A stretch of DNA of 6,006 bases from an uncultured Eubacteriales bacterium. GTDB lineage: Bacteria; Bacillota; Clostridia; Oscillospirales; Acutalibacteraceae. Both the position numbers and the translations under genes were made by a program. The DNA is taken from assembly GCA_934444695.1 (NCBI GenBank), contig CAKSDF010000118.1, positions 1 to 6,006 on the forward strand, written 5' to 3'. Position 1 is the first letter of the stretch. Each line of letters opens with the position of its first letter. Under the pieces are notes generated by a model. That model ran no database searches and was not told where the DNA came from. It was given only the letters and a program-made list of their open reading frames with translations. Of the stretch, positions 1-4,859 are shown piece after piece.

Positions 1-251
1 CTACGCTCATTTCAGGTCGAAGAATTTTGTCGGTAAGAAAAATGCTCAGATACAAGGCAAAAGCGCAGTTCATCCTGTCGGATTAACGAGCATTTTAACG
101 CAGTATATGGGGATTTTTCTCCGCCAAAATCGTGTTCGGATATGTGCGCTAAGGTTATACCGGCAAGTGAGATCGGACGACCGTCGACCGCTGTCGGGTA
201 ATAAAGCCTAAGTCTTATAAAGGGTTGTTTTGGCCTTGAAAAAAATAATAT

Positions 252-303
252 GCCGGGGGAGAAAGGCAGTGCTTTTTTCGTTGAAACTTCCTTCTCCCTC
301 GGC
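252..303. repeat. Inverted repeat forming a 12-bp stem-loop
   Basis: The left arm GCCGGGGGAGAA (252-263) pairs with the right arm TTCTCCCTCGGC (292-303) over 12 positions with a single G-T (G-U) wobble, around a 28-base loop. It sits inside an outer TTTGGCC/GGCCAAA inverted repeat (229-355). No long T tract follows directly on the plus strand, so it is not a textbook terminator. It could be part of a dispersed palindromic element or a structured RNA. Confidence 0.5.
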
Positions 304-449
304 TTTGACAAGTCTTATAAAATTATAATTTTGTGTTGTACCCGAGAGGGCCAAATTGCTTTTTTAGAAAAATTGTTTTGCAAAATTGCTTGCAAAATAC
401 GCTTGAAAAAGCGCCTGATTTGTCCCTGCCGAGTGCAACATAAGCATTA

Positions 450-480
450 CACACCAAGCGCAGTATAAAAGCTTAGTGTG
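450..480. repeat. Imperfect inverted repeat upstream of the 182-residue ORF
   Basis: CACAC (450-454) pairs with GTGTG (476-480), and AAGC (456-459) with GCTT (471-474), separated by one mismatch and closing an 11-base loop that contains TATAAA. CCAAGC (454-459) can pair instead with GCTTGG (480-485). It lies about 115 bases before the gene at 594. It could be an operator, a terminator remnant or part of the same repeat-like region; nothing decides between these. Confidence 0.35.
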
Positions 481-593
481 CTTGGCCTTTCTTCCTTTGA
501 GAAGTTCGCGGAAAACGGATTTGAGTTTTTTGCGGCGGGCGAGGGGGGAAAGGCACTCAATACATCGATACAAGTCATCAGAATGGAGATCTT

Positions 594-1142
594 ATGAGTC
601 AGAAGAAACCCGATGAGCAAAAACCGATTAAAATAATGGCGGTGGTATGCGCCGTTTTGATAGTTATAGCGGGAATATTCGTTTTTGTGCCCGGCTCTGC
701 CGACGGCGTTTACGAATTTTTCGCCGGACAAAAGCGCAGTACCGCGGCGCAGTTTGTTAAACCCGAGGCCGATCCTGCGGCCGAAAACGGTGTGCCCGAT
801 GTGCCCAACGGACTTGGATACAGTGAGATCTATCAGGCGGGAATGGCCTATCGCGCAAGCATTTGCGGAAATGTTATTGTTAAGGACGGCTCTGCCGACA
901 TATATCTGACCAATTCCGCCGAAAACACCGATCTTTTAAAGGTCAGAGTGCTCGATTCAAAGGGCAATATTTTAGGACAGACCGGACTTATTTCCCCCGG
1001 ACAGTATGTAAAATCGGTGAAGTTCGATGTGTTGCCCAATGACGGGGACGAGATAACATTAAAGCTTATGGGATACGAGCCGGAAACCTATTACAGCACC
1101 GGCGAAGCGTCCCTCGGCACAACGGTCAGCTGTCCGCAATAG
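594..1142 (+). CDS. Membrane-anchored extracytoplasmic protein of unknown function
   Basis: This encodes 182 residues. A short charged cytoplasmic N-terminus (about 1-11) precedes one hydrophobic segment (about 12-33, rich in V, I and A). A proline/alanine-rich linker (about 50-75) leads to a C-terminal region (about 85-180) that reads as beta-strands, with short blocks such as ADIYLTN, LKVRVLD, GNILGQTGLISPG and GYEPETYYSTG. I recall similar wording in small hypothetical clostridial envelope proteins, but cannot name a family. Topology should be N-in with the domain outside. The ATG at 594 has a TGGAGA ribosome binding site five to six bases upstream. Two cysteines (91 and 180) lie in the outer domain and could form a disulfide. 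The next gene, 144 bases downstream on the same strand, also encodes a surface protein, suggesting a shared envelope role. No enzyme motif is visible. Confidence 0.85.
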   Translation: MSQKKPDEQKPIKIMAVVCAVLIVIAGIFVFVPGSADGVYEFFAGQKRSTAAQFVKPEADPAAENGVPDVPNGLGYSEIYQAGMAYRASICGNVIVKDGSADIYLTNSAENTDLLKVRVLDSKGNILGQTGLISPGQYVKSVKFDVLPNDGDEITLKLMGYEPETYYSTGEASLGTTVSCPQ

Positions 1143-1233
1143 ACAGAGTTTTAAGACCGATGGGATAGCTAAAGGATGACAGGTTTATATGTTGCTGATT
1201 TAATCTGACAGCTCGGTTGCACATACAGTTTAT

Positions 1234-1239
1234 TATACT
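1234..1239 (+). promoter_or_regulatory. Possible -10 element before the APKTGD surface-protein gene
   Basis: TATACT lies in an AT-rich stretch 48 bases before the ATG at 1287. TTGCAC at 1217-1222 resembles a -35 box, but the spacer is only 11 bases, so the pair is not a canonical sigma-A promoter. A separate promoter is plausible because the gap to the upstream gene is 144 bases, but support is weak. Confidence 0.25.
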
Positions 1240-1274
1240 TAAAACACATCGTTGGGATGCCCCGACTTTCGATT

Positions 1275-1280
1275 AGGAGG
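1275..1280 (+). promoter_or_regulatory. Ribosome binding site that sets the start at 1287
   Basis: AGGAGG abuts the in-frame ATG at 1281 directly and lies six bases before the ATG at 1287. Only the latter spacing is workable. A start further upstream at 1257 would put the ribosome binding site inside the gene and add charged residues ahead of the signal peptide. Confidence 0.85.
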
Positions 1281-1286
1281 ATGAAA

Positions 1287-2069
1287 ATGAAAAGACTGAT
1301 CTCGGTTGTTCTTTGCGCGGCTATTATTTCGGTCTTGTCTCTTTCCTGCTTTGCTGCTGCCGATAAGCAGTATGATGTCATTAATAAAATAGACGGTTTT
1401 TCGGCTCACTCGGTTTATGTCCGTTATGTTCCCGGAACGGGCGACCTTAACAAATACTACGGCGACGACGAGGACGGAAACGGCAACTATGTCGTTCGGA
1501 CAAAGGGCGGATTGACGGTCAGCATACCCGATTCTCCCCGAAAGGGACTGCGCCTTGTAGTTCGCGAGGTCACTCCCGAAAACGGCGAGGCCTACATCTG
1601 GTTTATGAAATGCGCCGAAGGCCTTTCGGACAGGGTTTTCCCTCTCGACATTTACTATCTTGACGAGAAGGACAACAAAATCCAGGTTGATCCCGGCACT
1701 CAGGTCTTTTTCTCCATTGCCGGAGAGGGTTACAGATATGCCGATGTGTACGGTCTCGGATTTGACGGAAATCTATTTAACACCCCTTCGGAATTTTTAA
1801 ACGGCGGCCACAGAATCATCACCGGCAGCACCGAGTATTATCTTCTTGCCGGAAAGGTTTTTGATGGCGGAAAGAACGACGGCAACAGCGACGGCAAAAC
1901 CGACGGAAATACCGAAGATAAGACCGACGAAAATAAGGGCGGTGCGCCAAAGACAGGGGACAGCGATACCCTTTTGAAGATCGCTATCAGTCTTATGATC
2001 TTGGCGGAAGGTTTTGTTTTGTATTTTGTCTTCTTTGCGGTAAAGCGCAGAAAAAATAATGAGGATTGA
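1287..2069 (+). CDS. Secreted cell-wall protein with LPXTG-like sorting signal
   Basis: This encodes 260 residues from the ATG at 1287, chosen because AGGAGG sits six bases upstream and the protein then opens with a clean signal peptide (MKRLISVVLCAAII..., likely cleaved near A23-A25). A folded region of about 27-190 matches no family I recognise. An Asp/Gly/Asn/Lys/Thr-rich linker follows (about 193-219), containing four-residue repeats. The C-terminus has the full layout of a sortase substrate: APKTGD (220-225), a hydrophobic helix (about 229-252) and a basic tail with KRRK. Alanine replaces the usual leucine at the first motif position, a variation seen in clostridial sorting signals. The expected fate is export by Sec, then anchoring to peptidoglycan by a sortase encoded elsewhere; without one it would stay membrane-anchored. 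The upstream gene encodes another surface protein. A terminator follows 14 bases after the stop. Confidence 0.9.
   Translation: MKRLISVVLCAAIISVLSLSCFAAADKQYDVINKIDGFSAHSVYVRYVPGTGDLNKYYGDDEDGNGNYVVRTKGGLTVSIPDSPRKGLRLVVREVTPENGEAYIWFMKCAEGLSDRVFPLDIYYLDEKDNKIQVDPGTQVFFSIAGEGYRYADVYGLGFDGNLFNTPSEFLNGGHRIITGSTEYYLLAGKVFDGGKNDGNSDGKTDGNTEDKTDENKGGAPKTGDSDTLLKIAISLMILAEGFVLYFVFFAVKRRKNNED
1884..1931 (+). repeat. 12-bp tandem repeats coding a four-residue linker repeat
   Basis: Four in-frame 12-base units encode NSDG, KTDG, NTED and KTDE (residues 200-215), following the pattern [NK]-[ST]-[DE]-[DEG]. The hydrophilic repeat sits between the folded domain and the sorting signal, where wall-anchored proteins commonly carry a flexible wall-spanning spacer. 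Such tracts can vary in copy number between strains. Confidence 0.6.
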
Positions 2070-2083
2070 TATAAAAAGAAAAG

Positions 2084-2116
2084 CAGGGCTTCGGTTTTTG
2101 CCGGAACCCTGTTTTT
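2084..2116. terminator. Bidirectional rho-independent terminator between convergent genes
   Basis: CAGGGCTTCGG (2084-2094) pairs with CCGGAACCCTG (2101-2111) with one mismatch and one wobble around a six-base loop. Five T's follow on the plus strand (2112-2116). On the minus strand the same hairpin is followed by a T-rich run, the complement of 2071-2083. It lies 14 bases past the stop of the surface-protein gene and about 95 bases past the stop of the HAD gene, so it can end transcription from both sides. Confidence 0.85.
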
Positions 2117-2206
2117 CTATTGCAATTAAGCTGTGCACGAGTTTTAATTTTCAAAGGGATGTTTGCAAGGGGCGTTGATGGTGCCCTTTCTGCGGTCAGT
2201 CGGAAA

Positions 2207-2851
2207 TTATATTTCTTCAAAAAGCTTATCCATTTTTGAGATAATGACCGTGGCGCCGTTTTTTATAAGCATATCTCTGTCTCTGAATCCCCAGTCAACC
2301 GAGATGCAGTCCATTTGGGCGTTTTTGGCCGTGGCAATGTCGACCTCCGAATCACCGATATATACGGCGTCCTTTCGATCGATGCCGAGGGTGCTTAAAA
2401 CCTCGTTGACCGAATCGGGGCAGGGCTTTTTTCTTACCCCTGCTTTTTCGCCGACGGCATAATCGAAAAGTCCGCAAAAGAATTTTTCAACCAGCGTTTG
2501 AACGGCGTAGTCGGCCTTGTTGGAAACAACGGCGGTTTTTATTCCGCTTTGACGAAGCTGCTTTAAAAGGTCGGTGATGCCGTTATAGGGGCGGGTGTTG
2601 TCGTTGCAGTGGACAGAATAATGTTCGTTAAAAACCGAGAACATCTTGTCTATCGTTGCTTCATCGGTGCCCGTCGGCGCGGCGCGGACGATGAGATTTC
2701 TTATGCCGTTTCCGACAAAAAGCCGTATTTCATCGAGAGTTCTTAAAGGGTATTCAAATTGCTCAAGTGTGTAGTTCATACTGTTCTTGAGATCTACGAG
2801 GGTGTCGAGAATGGTTCCGTCCATATCAAAAATCGCAAGCTTGTGTTTCAT
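2207..2851 (-). CDS. HAD-family hydrolase, phosphoglycolate phosphatase-like
   Basis: This encodes 214 residues, normal for this HAD subfamily with a helical cap after motif I. All four catalytic motifs are intact: DMDGT with nucleophile D9 and acid/base D11; motif II S110 in VVSNK; motif III lysine at K141/K142 before P143; and the Mg-binding GDSEVD (166-171). The cap spans about 16-80. Family members hydrolyse small phosphate esters in the cytoplasm, with 2-phosphoglycolate the classical substrate, but specificity cannot be read from sequence; pyrophosphatase (PpaX-like) or sugar-phosphatase activity is possible. The ATG at 2851 has AGGAGA seven bases upstream (2858-2863), and motif I begins at its usual place. 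Extending to 2959 would add about 36 residues unlike the family. It lies 212 bases downstream of the MBL gene on the same strand with no clear promoter between, so cotranscription is plausible. Confidence 0.92.
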   Translation of the reverse strand: MKHKLAIFDMDGTILDTLVDLKNSMNYTLEQFEYPLRTLDEIRLFVGNGIRNLIVRAAPTGTDEATIDKMFSVFNEHYSVHCNDNTRPYNGITDLLKQLRQSGIKTAVVSNKADYAVQTLVEKFFCGLFDYAVGEKAGVRKKPCPDSVNEVLSTLGIDRKDAVYIGDSEVDIATAKNAQMDCISVDWGFRDRDMLIKNGATVIISKMDKLFEEI

Positions 2852-2857
2852 AAAAAA

Positions 2858-2863
2858 TCTCCT
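2858..2863 (-). promoter_or_regulatory. Ribosome binding site of the HAD phosphatase
   Basis: AGGAGA on the minus strand lies six T's and one base ahead of the ATG at 2851. It fixes the start there rather than at the longer in-frame start at 2959. Confidence 0.8.
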
Positions 2864-3024
2864 GACTCGAGGGTGATTGTTTGGTAAATACCGTTGATTT
2901 GCGCGGCGGTGTGTCGAGAGGGTGTTTTCGCTTGATTCTGCGCTTGTTTCTCCGCGCATTTGTGCGTGATTGTTTCCATGATTGTTTTCTCTCTCGTTTC
3001 TGCCTTGCTTTTATGTTTGTTTTT

Positions 3025-3072
3025 CGTTTGTTTCTTCGCCTATTTCTTTGTCTGCTTATTCGCCTATTTCTC
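3025..3072. repeat. 24-bp tandem duplication across the stop codon of the MBL gene
   Basis: Read on the minus strand, two adjacent 24-base units (3072-3049 and 3048-3025) agree at 19 of 24 positions and share the exact 12-mer GAAATAGGCGAA. The first unit contains the last two codons and the TAG stop of the MBL gene. The second carries an in-frame TAG at the same relative place. The duplication keeps frame, being eight codons long. Confidence 0.65.
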
Positions 3073-4506
3073 GCAGCAGATGTTAAAATCCTTGTAGGCA
3101 CCGTGGGCGCCGAACACCTTCCAGTTGCCCACGCCGAGCCGGCCGATTATGGCCTCTCTTTCCTTCCTGCAAAGGTCTTTTTCTGTGTCCACCGAGGTCA
3201 TAAGAATGGGAGCGAGGCTGTTGAACTGGGCCTGTTCCTTTGAAAAGCCCTTGATGTTCACATATATGTCGCCGGTGAAGGCTATGTGGTGGTCGTAATC
3301 TATAAGCACCGTTTCGCCGGGAATGTGGCCGCCTGCTCCTTCGTAAACCTCAAAATGCAGGTCGCAAAAATCGAAAATTCCCACCGAAGTCAGCGGCTCG
3401 GTAAGCTTTTCGGGACTTGCAAAGGGTGTCTCGACCTTTTCGGGCGGGCAGGGAAGATAGCCGGTCAGCGCCTTGCATATCCTGATGTAGGGCTTGTGAA
3501 AAACATTCCGTTCGCGGAAATTATCCTTTCCCTGATATTCCAAAGCGAGGCTTTCCTTGGAGAGATCGCTGGCAATAACCTTGTCAAATTCGTTGATAAG
3601 GCCGCAATGGTCGATGTCCGAATGGGTTATGAAAAGGGTCTTTTCCATGGTATCGTAATTTGGGAAAATGGATTTAAAAATCTTTATCATTTCATCTCTG
3701 TAAAGCGCAAATCCGCAATCGATGAAAAGGGTCTTGCCGCCGTTTATGAGAATGGCGGTGTTGCTTCCGCAGGGGGGCTCGATCAGTATCAGCTCGGTCT
3801 GCTCGGTCAGGTTCATACGGCTTATGCGGGGAGTGAATCTGTCACCGGTAAAGGAACCGAGCATTTCGGCAACCTTTCCTATGACATCAAATGTTTTGTA
3901 GGGAGAAAGGCCCTTTTCGTCTAAATTCTGCATGGCAAGGTTGGCATTGACGGCAAGCTCGCTTTCGGTTTCCTTCGAAAGACTGATTTTGGAGGAAAGA
4001 CCTTTGACAAAGGATTGATAAAAAATGCTGTTGTCGTAGTTTCTGCTTGCGGTATCATAGTCTAAAAGCCGCGTGGGGCAGACGTCTTTTGCAAGATCGA
4101 GGAAGTTGTCAAGCTGCTTTTTGTCGGTTACGAAAAGGCCGAGTTTGAAGCTTTGGCGGTCGCCCGAGCAGGGGCTTGCGCTGACGTATGAAATGTTGAA
4201 GTTGAATTTGCTTATAAGCTCTAAAATTTTTGTGCCGCCGCCGGGTCTGTTTTCGGGAAAAAATTCTAAAAGCACGACGGTGGGGTCTTTTTTTCGGTTT
4301 TCGAGATATCCAATCTTTTTTAGCTCGACGTCAGCCTTTTCAAGCTGTTCCTTTGTACCTTCGGCATCGATGAAAAGGGTGTGTGAGTCGATGGCTTTGT
4401 TGTAGCTTACGCGGGTTATGTTTATGCCCAGCTTTTCAAAGCAGCGGTTGGCTTTTAAAAATGCTCCGAAATGATCGGGAAGAACGGCTATATATGTTTT
4501 TATCAC
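3064..4506 (-). CDS. Protein with two ACT-like domains and a metallo-beta-lactamase fold
   Basis: This encodes 480 residues from the GTG at 4506. Residues about 1-70 and 75-150 each look like an ACT-type beta-alpha-beta ligand-binding domain. A helical linker (about 155-230) leads to a metallo-beta-lactamase fold (about 236-480). Metal-ligand motifs are H295-S-D297-I-D299-H300, H394 in GGHIPGE, D413 in FTGD, and H468 in GAHG. Thus the HxHxDH motif reads HxDxDH, with Asp at the second ligand, a variant I believe occurs in some clostridial MBL proteins. The fold suggests a cytoplasmic metal-dependent hydrolase; the ACT domains suggest control by a small molecule such as an amino acid. Substrate is unknown. 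A GTG at 4515 is in frame but has AAAGG directly against it; for 4506 the AAAGGG/GGTGA sequence is correctly spaced. It is divergent from fruK and upstream of the HAD gene. Confidence 0.88.
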   Translation of the reverse strand: MIKTYIAVLPDHFGAFLKANRCFEKLGINITRVSYNKAIDSHTLFIDAEGTKEQLEKADVELKKIGYLENRKKDPTVVLLEFFPENRPGGGTKILELISKFNFNISYVSASPCSGDRQSFKLGLFVTDKKQLDNFLDLAKDVCPTRLLDYDTASRNYDNSIFYQSFVKGLSSKISLSKETESELAVNANLAMQNLDEKGLSPYKTFDVIGKVAEMLGSFTGDRFTPRISRMNLTEQTELILIEPPCGSNTAILINGGKTLFIDCGFALYRDEMIKIFKSIFPNYDTMEKTLFITHSDIDHCGLINEFDKVIASDLSKESLALEYQGKDNFRERNVFHKPYIRICKALTGYLPCPPEKVETPFASPEKLTEPLTSVGIFDFCDLHFEVYEGAGGHIPGETVLIDYDHHIAFTGDIYVNIKGFSKEQAQFNSLAPILMTSVDTEKDLCRKEREAIIGRLGVGNWKVFGAHGAYKDFNICCEK

Positions 4507-4510
4507 AAGA

Positions 4511-4520
4511 CTCACCCTTT
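4511..4520 (-). promoter_or_regulatory. Ribosome binding site deciding the GTG start of the MBL gene
   Basis: AAAGGGTGAG on the minus strand complements the 16S 3' end through its AAGG and GGTGA parts. It spans the first in-frame GTG (4515) and stands four to eight bases ahead of the GTG at 4506, favouring the latter. The protein then starts IKTYIAVLPD, as expected for the first strand of an ACT-like domain. Confidence 0.5.
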
Positions 4521-4594
4521 ATAATGCTTTTGAAAAAACCTGTTAAATCGGTTTGCGGGAAGCACCGTGTTTTTAGAAGGCTCCGCCTGCAAAA

Positions 4595-4621
4595 GATAAA
4601 CTACCCATATGGTAGGGTATC
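4595..4621. promoter_or_regulatory. Imperfect palindrome just downstream of the MBL gene promoter
   Basis: GATA (4595-4598) pairs with TATC (4618-4621) and CTACC (4601-4605) with GGTAG (4611-4615), with two mismatched positions between the arm segments and CATAT at the centre. It would fall at about +11 to +37 of the predicted MBL transcript, where a repressor operator or a 5' leader hairpin would act. Which it is cannot be told from sequence. An overlapping pairing, TACCC (4602-4606) with GGGTA (4615-4619), also exists. Confidence 0.4.
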
Positions 4622-4638
4622 AGCCTCTTTTCGTCAAA

Positions 4639-4667
4639 AGTATAGCACAATATTTTTGAAATCGCAA
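4639..4667 (-). promoter_or_regulatory. Sigma-A-type promoter for the MBL gene
   Basis: On the minus strand TTGCGA (4667-4662) and TATACT (4644-4639) are separated by 17 bases, and TGC directly before TATACT gives an extended -10. Transcription would start near 4632, leaving a leader of roughly 125 bases before the GTG at 4506. Confidence 0.7.
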
Positions 4668-4700
4668 CAGTTTGAAGGAGCTTTTTCAATCTTTTTAAAG

Positions 4701-4719
4701 GTTTGTATATCGTATAAAC
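4701..4719. promoter_or_regulatory. Candidate operator beside the fruK -35 box
   Basis: The 19-base stretch GTTTGTATATCGTATAAAC is an imperfect palindrome (six of nine positions pair, the GTTT/AAAC ends perfectly). It ends two bases before the fruK -35 box and lies between the two divergent -35 boxes, a place where a regulator could act on one or both genes. The regulator is unknown. Confidence 0.35.
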
Positions 4720-4721
4720 CC

Positions 4722-4750
4722 TTGACTATTTTGCGGCGGTATGATATGGT
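4722..4750 (+). promoter_or_regulatory. Sigma-A-type promoter for fruK
   Basis: TTGACT (4722-4727) and TATGGT (4745-4750) are 17 bases apart, with TGA directly before the -10 giving an extended -10. Transcription would start near 4757, giving a leader of about 100 bases before the ATG at 4860. Confidence 0.65.
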
Positions 4751-4804
4751 TTTAATTGACAGATGATATTGATGTGAACCGATTGATTGAAGCGGGATAA
4801 AGAA

Positions 4805-4828
4805 GCCGCCGACACATAAAACGGCGGC
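4805..4828 (+). promoter_or_regulatory. GC-rich leader hairpin ahead of the fruK ribosome binding site
   Basis: GCCGCCG (4805-4811) pairs perfectly with CGGCGGC (4822-4828) around a 10-base loop, inside the predicted 5' leader. It ends 16 bases before AAGGAG. No T run follows, so it is not a terminator. It may stabilise the transcript or affect translation; no known riboswitch class is recognised. Confidence 0.45.
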
Positions 4829-4844
4829 CGCAAAATCAGATAAA

Positions 4845-4850
4845 AAGGAG
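4845..4850 (+). promoter_or_regulatory. Ribosome binding site that sets the fruK start at 4860
   Basis: AAGGAG abuts the in-frame ATG at 4851 directly and lies nine bases before the ATG at 4860. The second fits both spacing and the usual family N-terminus, MIYTVTLNPA. Confidence 0.8.
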
Positions 4851-4859
4851 ATGCAGCGG

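Larger units (their letters stand above)
1..593. other. Long stretch with no supportable gene; hairpin-rich
   Basis: No reading frame here has a good start, a ribosome binding site and recognisable protein content. Overlapping frames are open on both strands, which is what chance or a structured repeat gives. Plus-strand frames are open from the left edge to stops at 84-86 and 209-211, so the end of an upstream gene could lie here, but neither translation is recognisable. The stretch contains a 12-bp stem-loop (252-303), two small hairpins with GNRA-type loops (CCC-GAGA-GGG at 341-350 and CGCTT-GAAA-AAGCG at 400-413) and a hairpin at 450-480. TTTGGCC at 229-235 and GGCCAAA at 349-355 form an outer inverted repeat around the first stem-loop. 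It could be a dispersed intergenic repeat or decayed sequence. I cannot assign a function. Confidence 0.5.

Noticed and set aside
12..311. Minus-strand 99-codon frame with a TTG start
   Set aside because: It has no convincing ribosome binding site and no recognisable content, and its start lies beside a stem-loop that would form inside the frame. It overlaps other open frames on both strands.
210..321. Exact 12-bp direct repeat AAGTCTTATAAA at 210-221 and 310-321
   Set aside because: About one exact 12-mer pair is expected by chance in a 6-kb window, and more in AT-rich DNA. The flanks do not match.
305..329. TTGACA (305-310) with TATAAT (324-329) as a strong promoter
   Set aside because: Both hexamers are perfect, but the spacer is 13 bases, too short for sigma-A, and no credible gene follows for more than 250 bases.
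250..468. Plus-strand 72-codon frame, and minus-strand frames at 364-573 and 447-731
   Set aside because: These overlap one another on opposite strands, lack ribosome binding sites and run through hairpins. The last also overlaps the better-supported gene at 594.
58..740. Exact 12-mer CAAAAGCGCAGT at 58-69 and 729-740, with the core AAGCGCAGT again at 456-464
   Set aside because: One copy lies in coding sequence, the flanks differ, and a single 12-mer pair is within chance expectation.
2826..3101. Minus-strand Arg/Lys-rich frame across the MBL-HAD gap
   Set aside because: Its basic composition follows from the A- and G-rich spacer. It overlaps the ends of both genes and has no ribosome binding site.
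2881..3243. Plus-strand Phe/Leu/Arg-rich 120-codon frame
   Set aside because: It is the antisense of the A-rich spacer and of the MBL gene's C-terminus. The hydrophobic look comes from T-rich sequence and it has no ribosome binding site.
3629..4380. Repeated ATGAAAAGGGT in the MBL gene, extended to a 15-mer at 3718-3732 and 4366-4380
   Set aside because: The copies encode the short hydrophobic strand TLFI(D/T) with the same preferred codons in three places, so they reflect protein content and codon bias.
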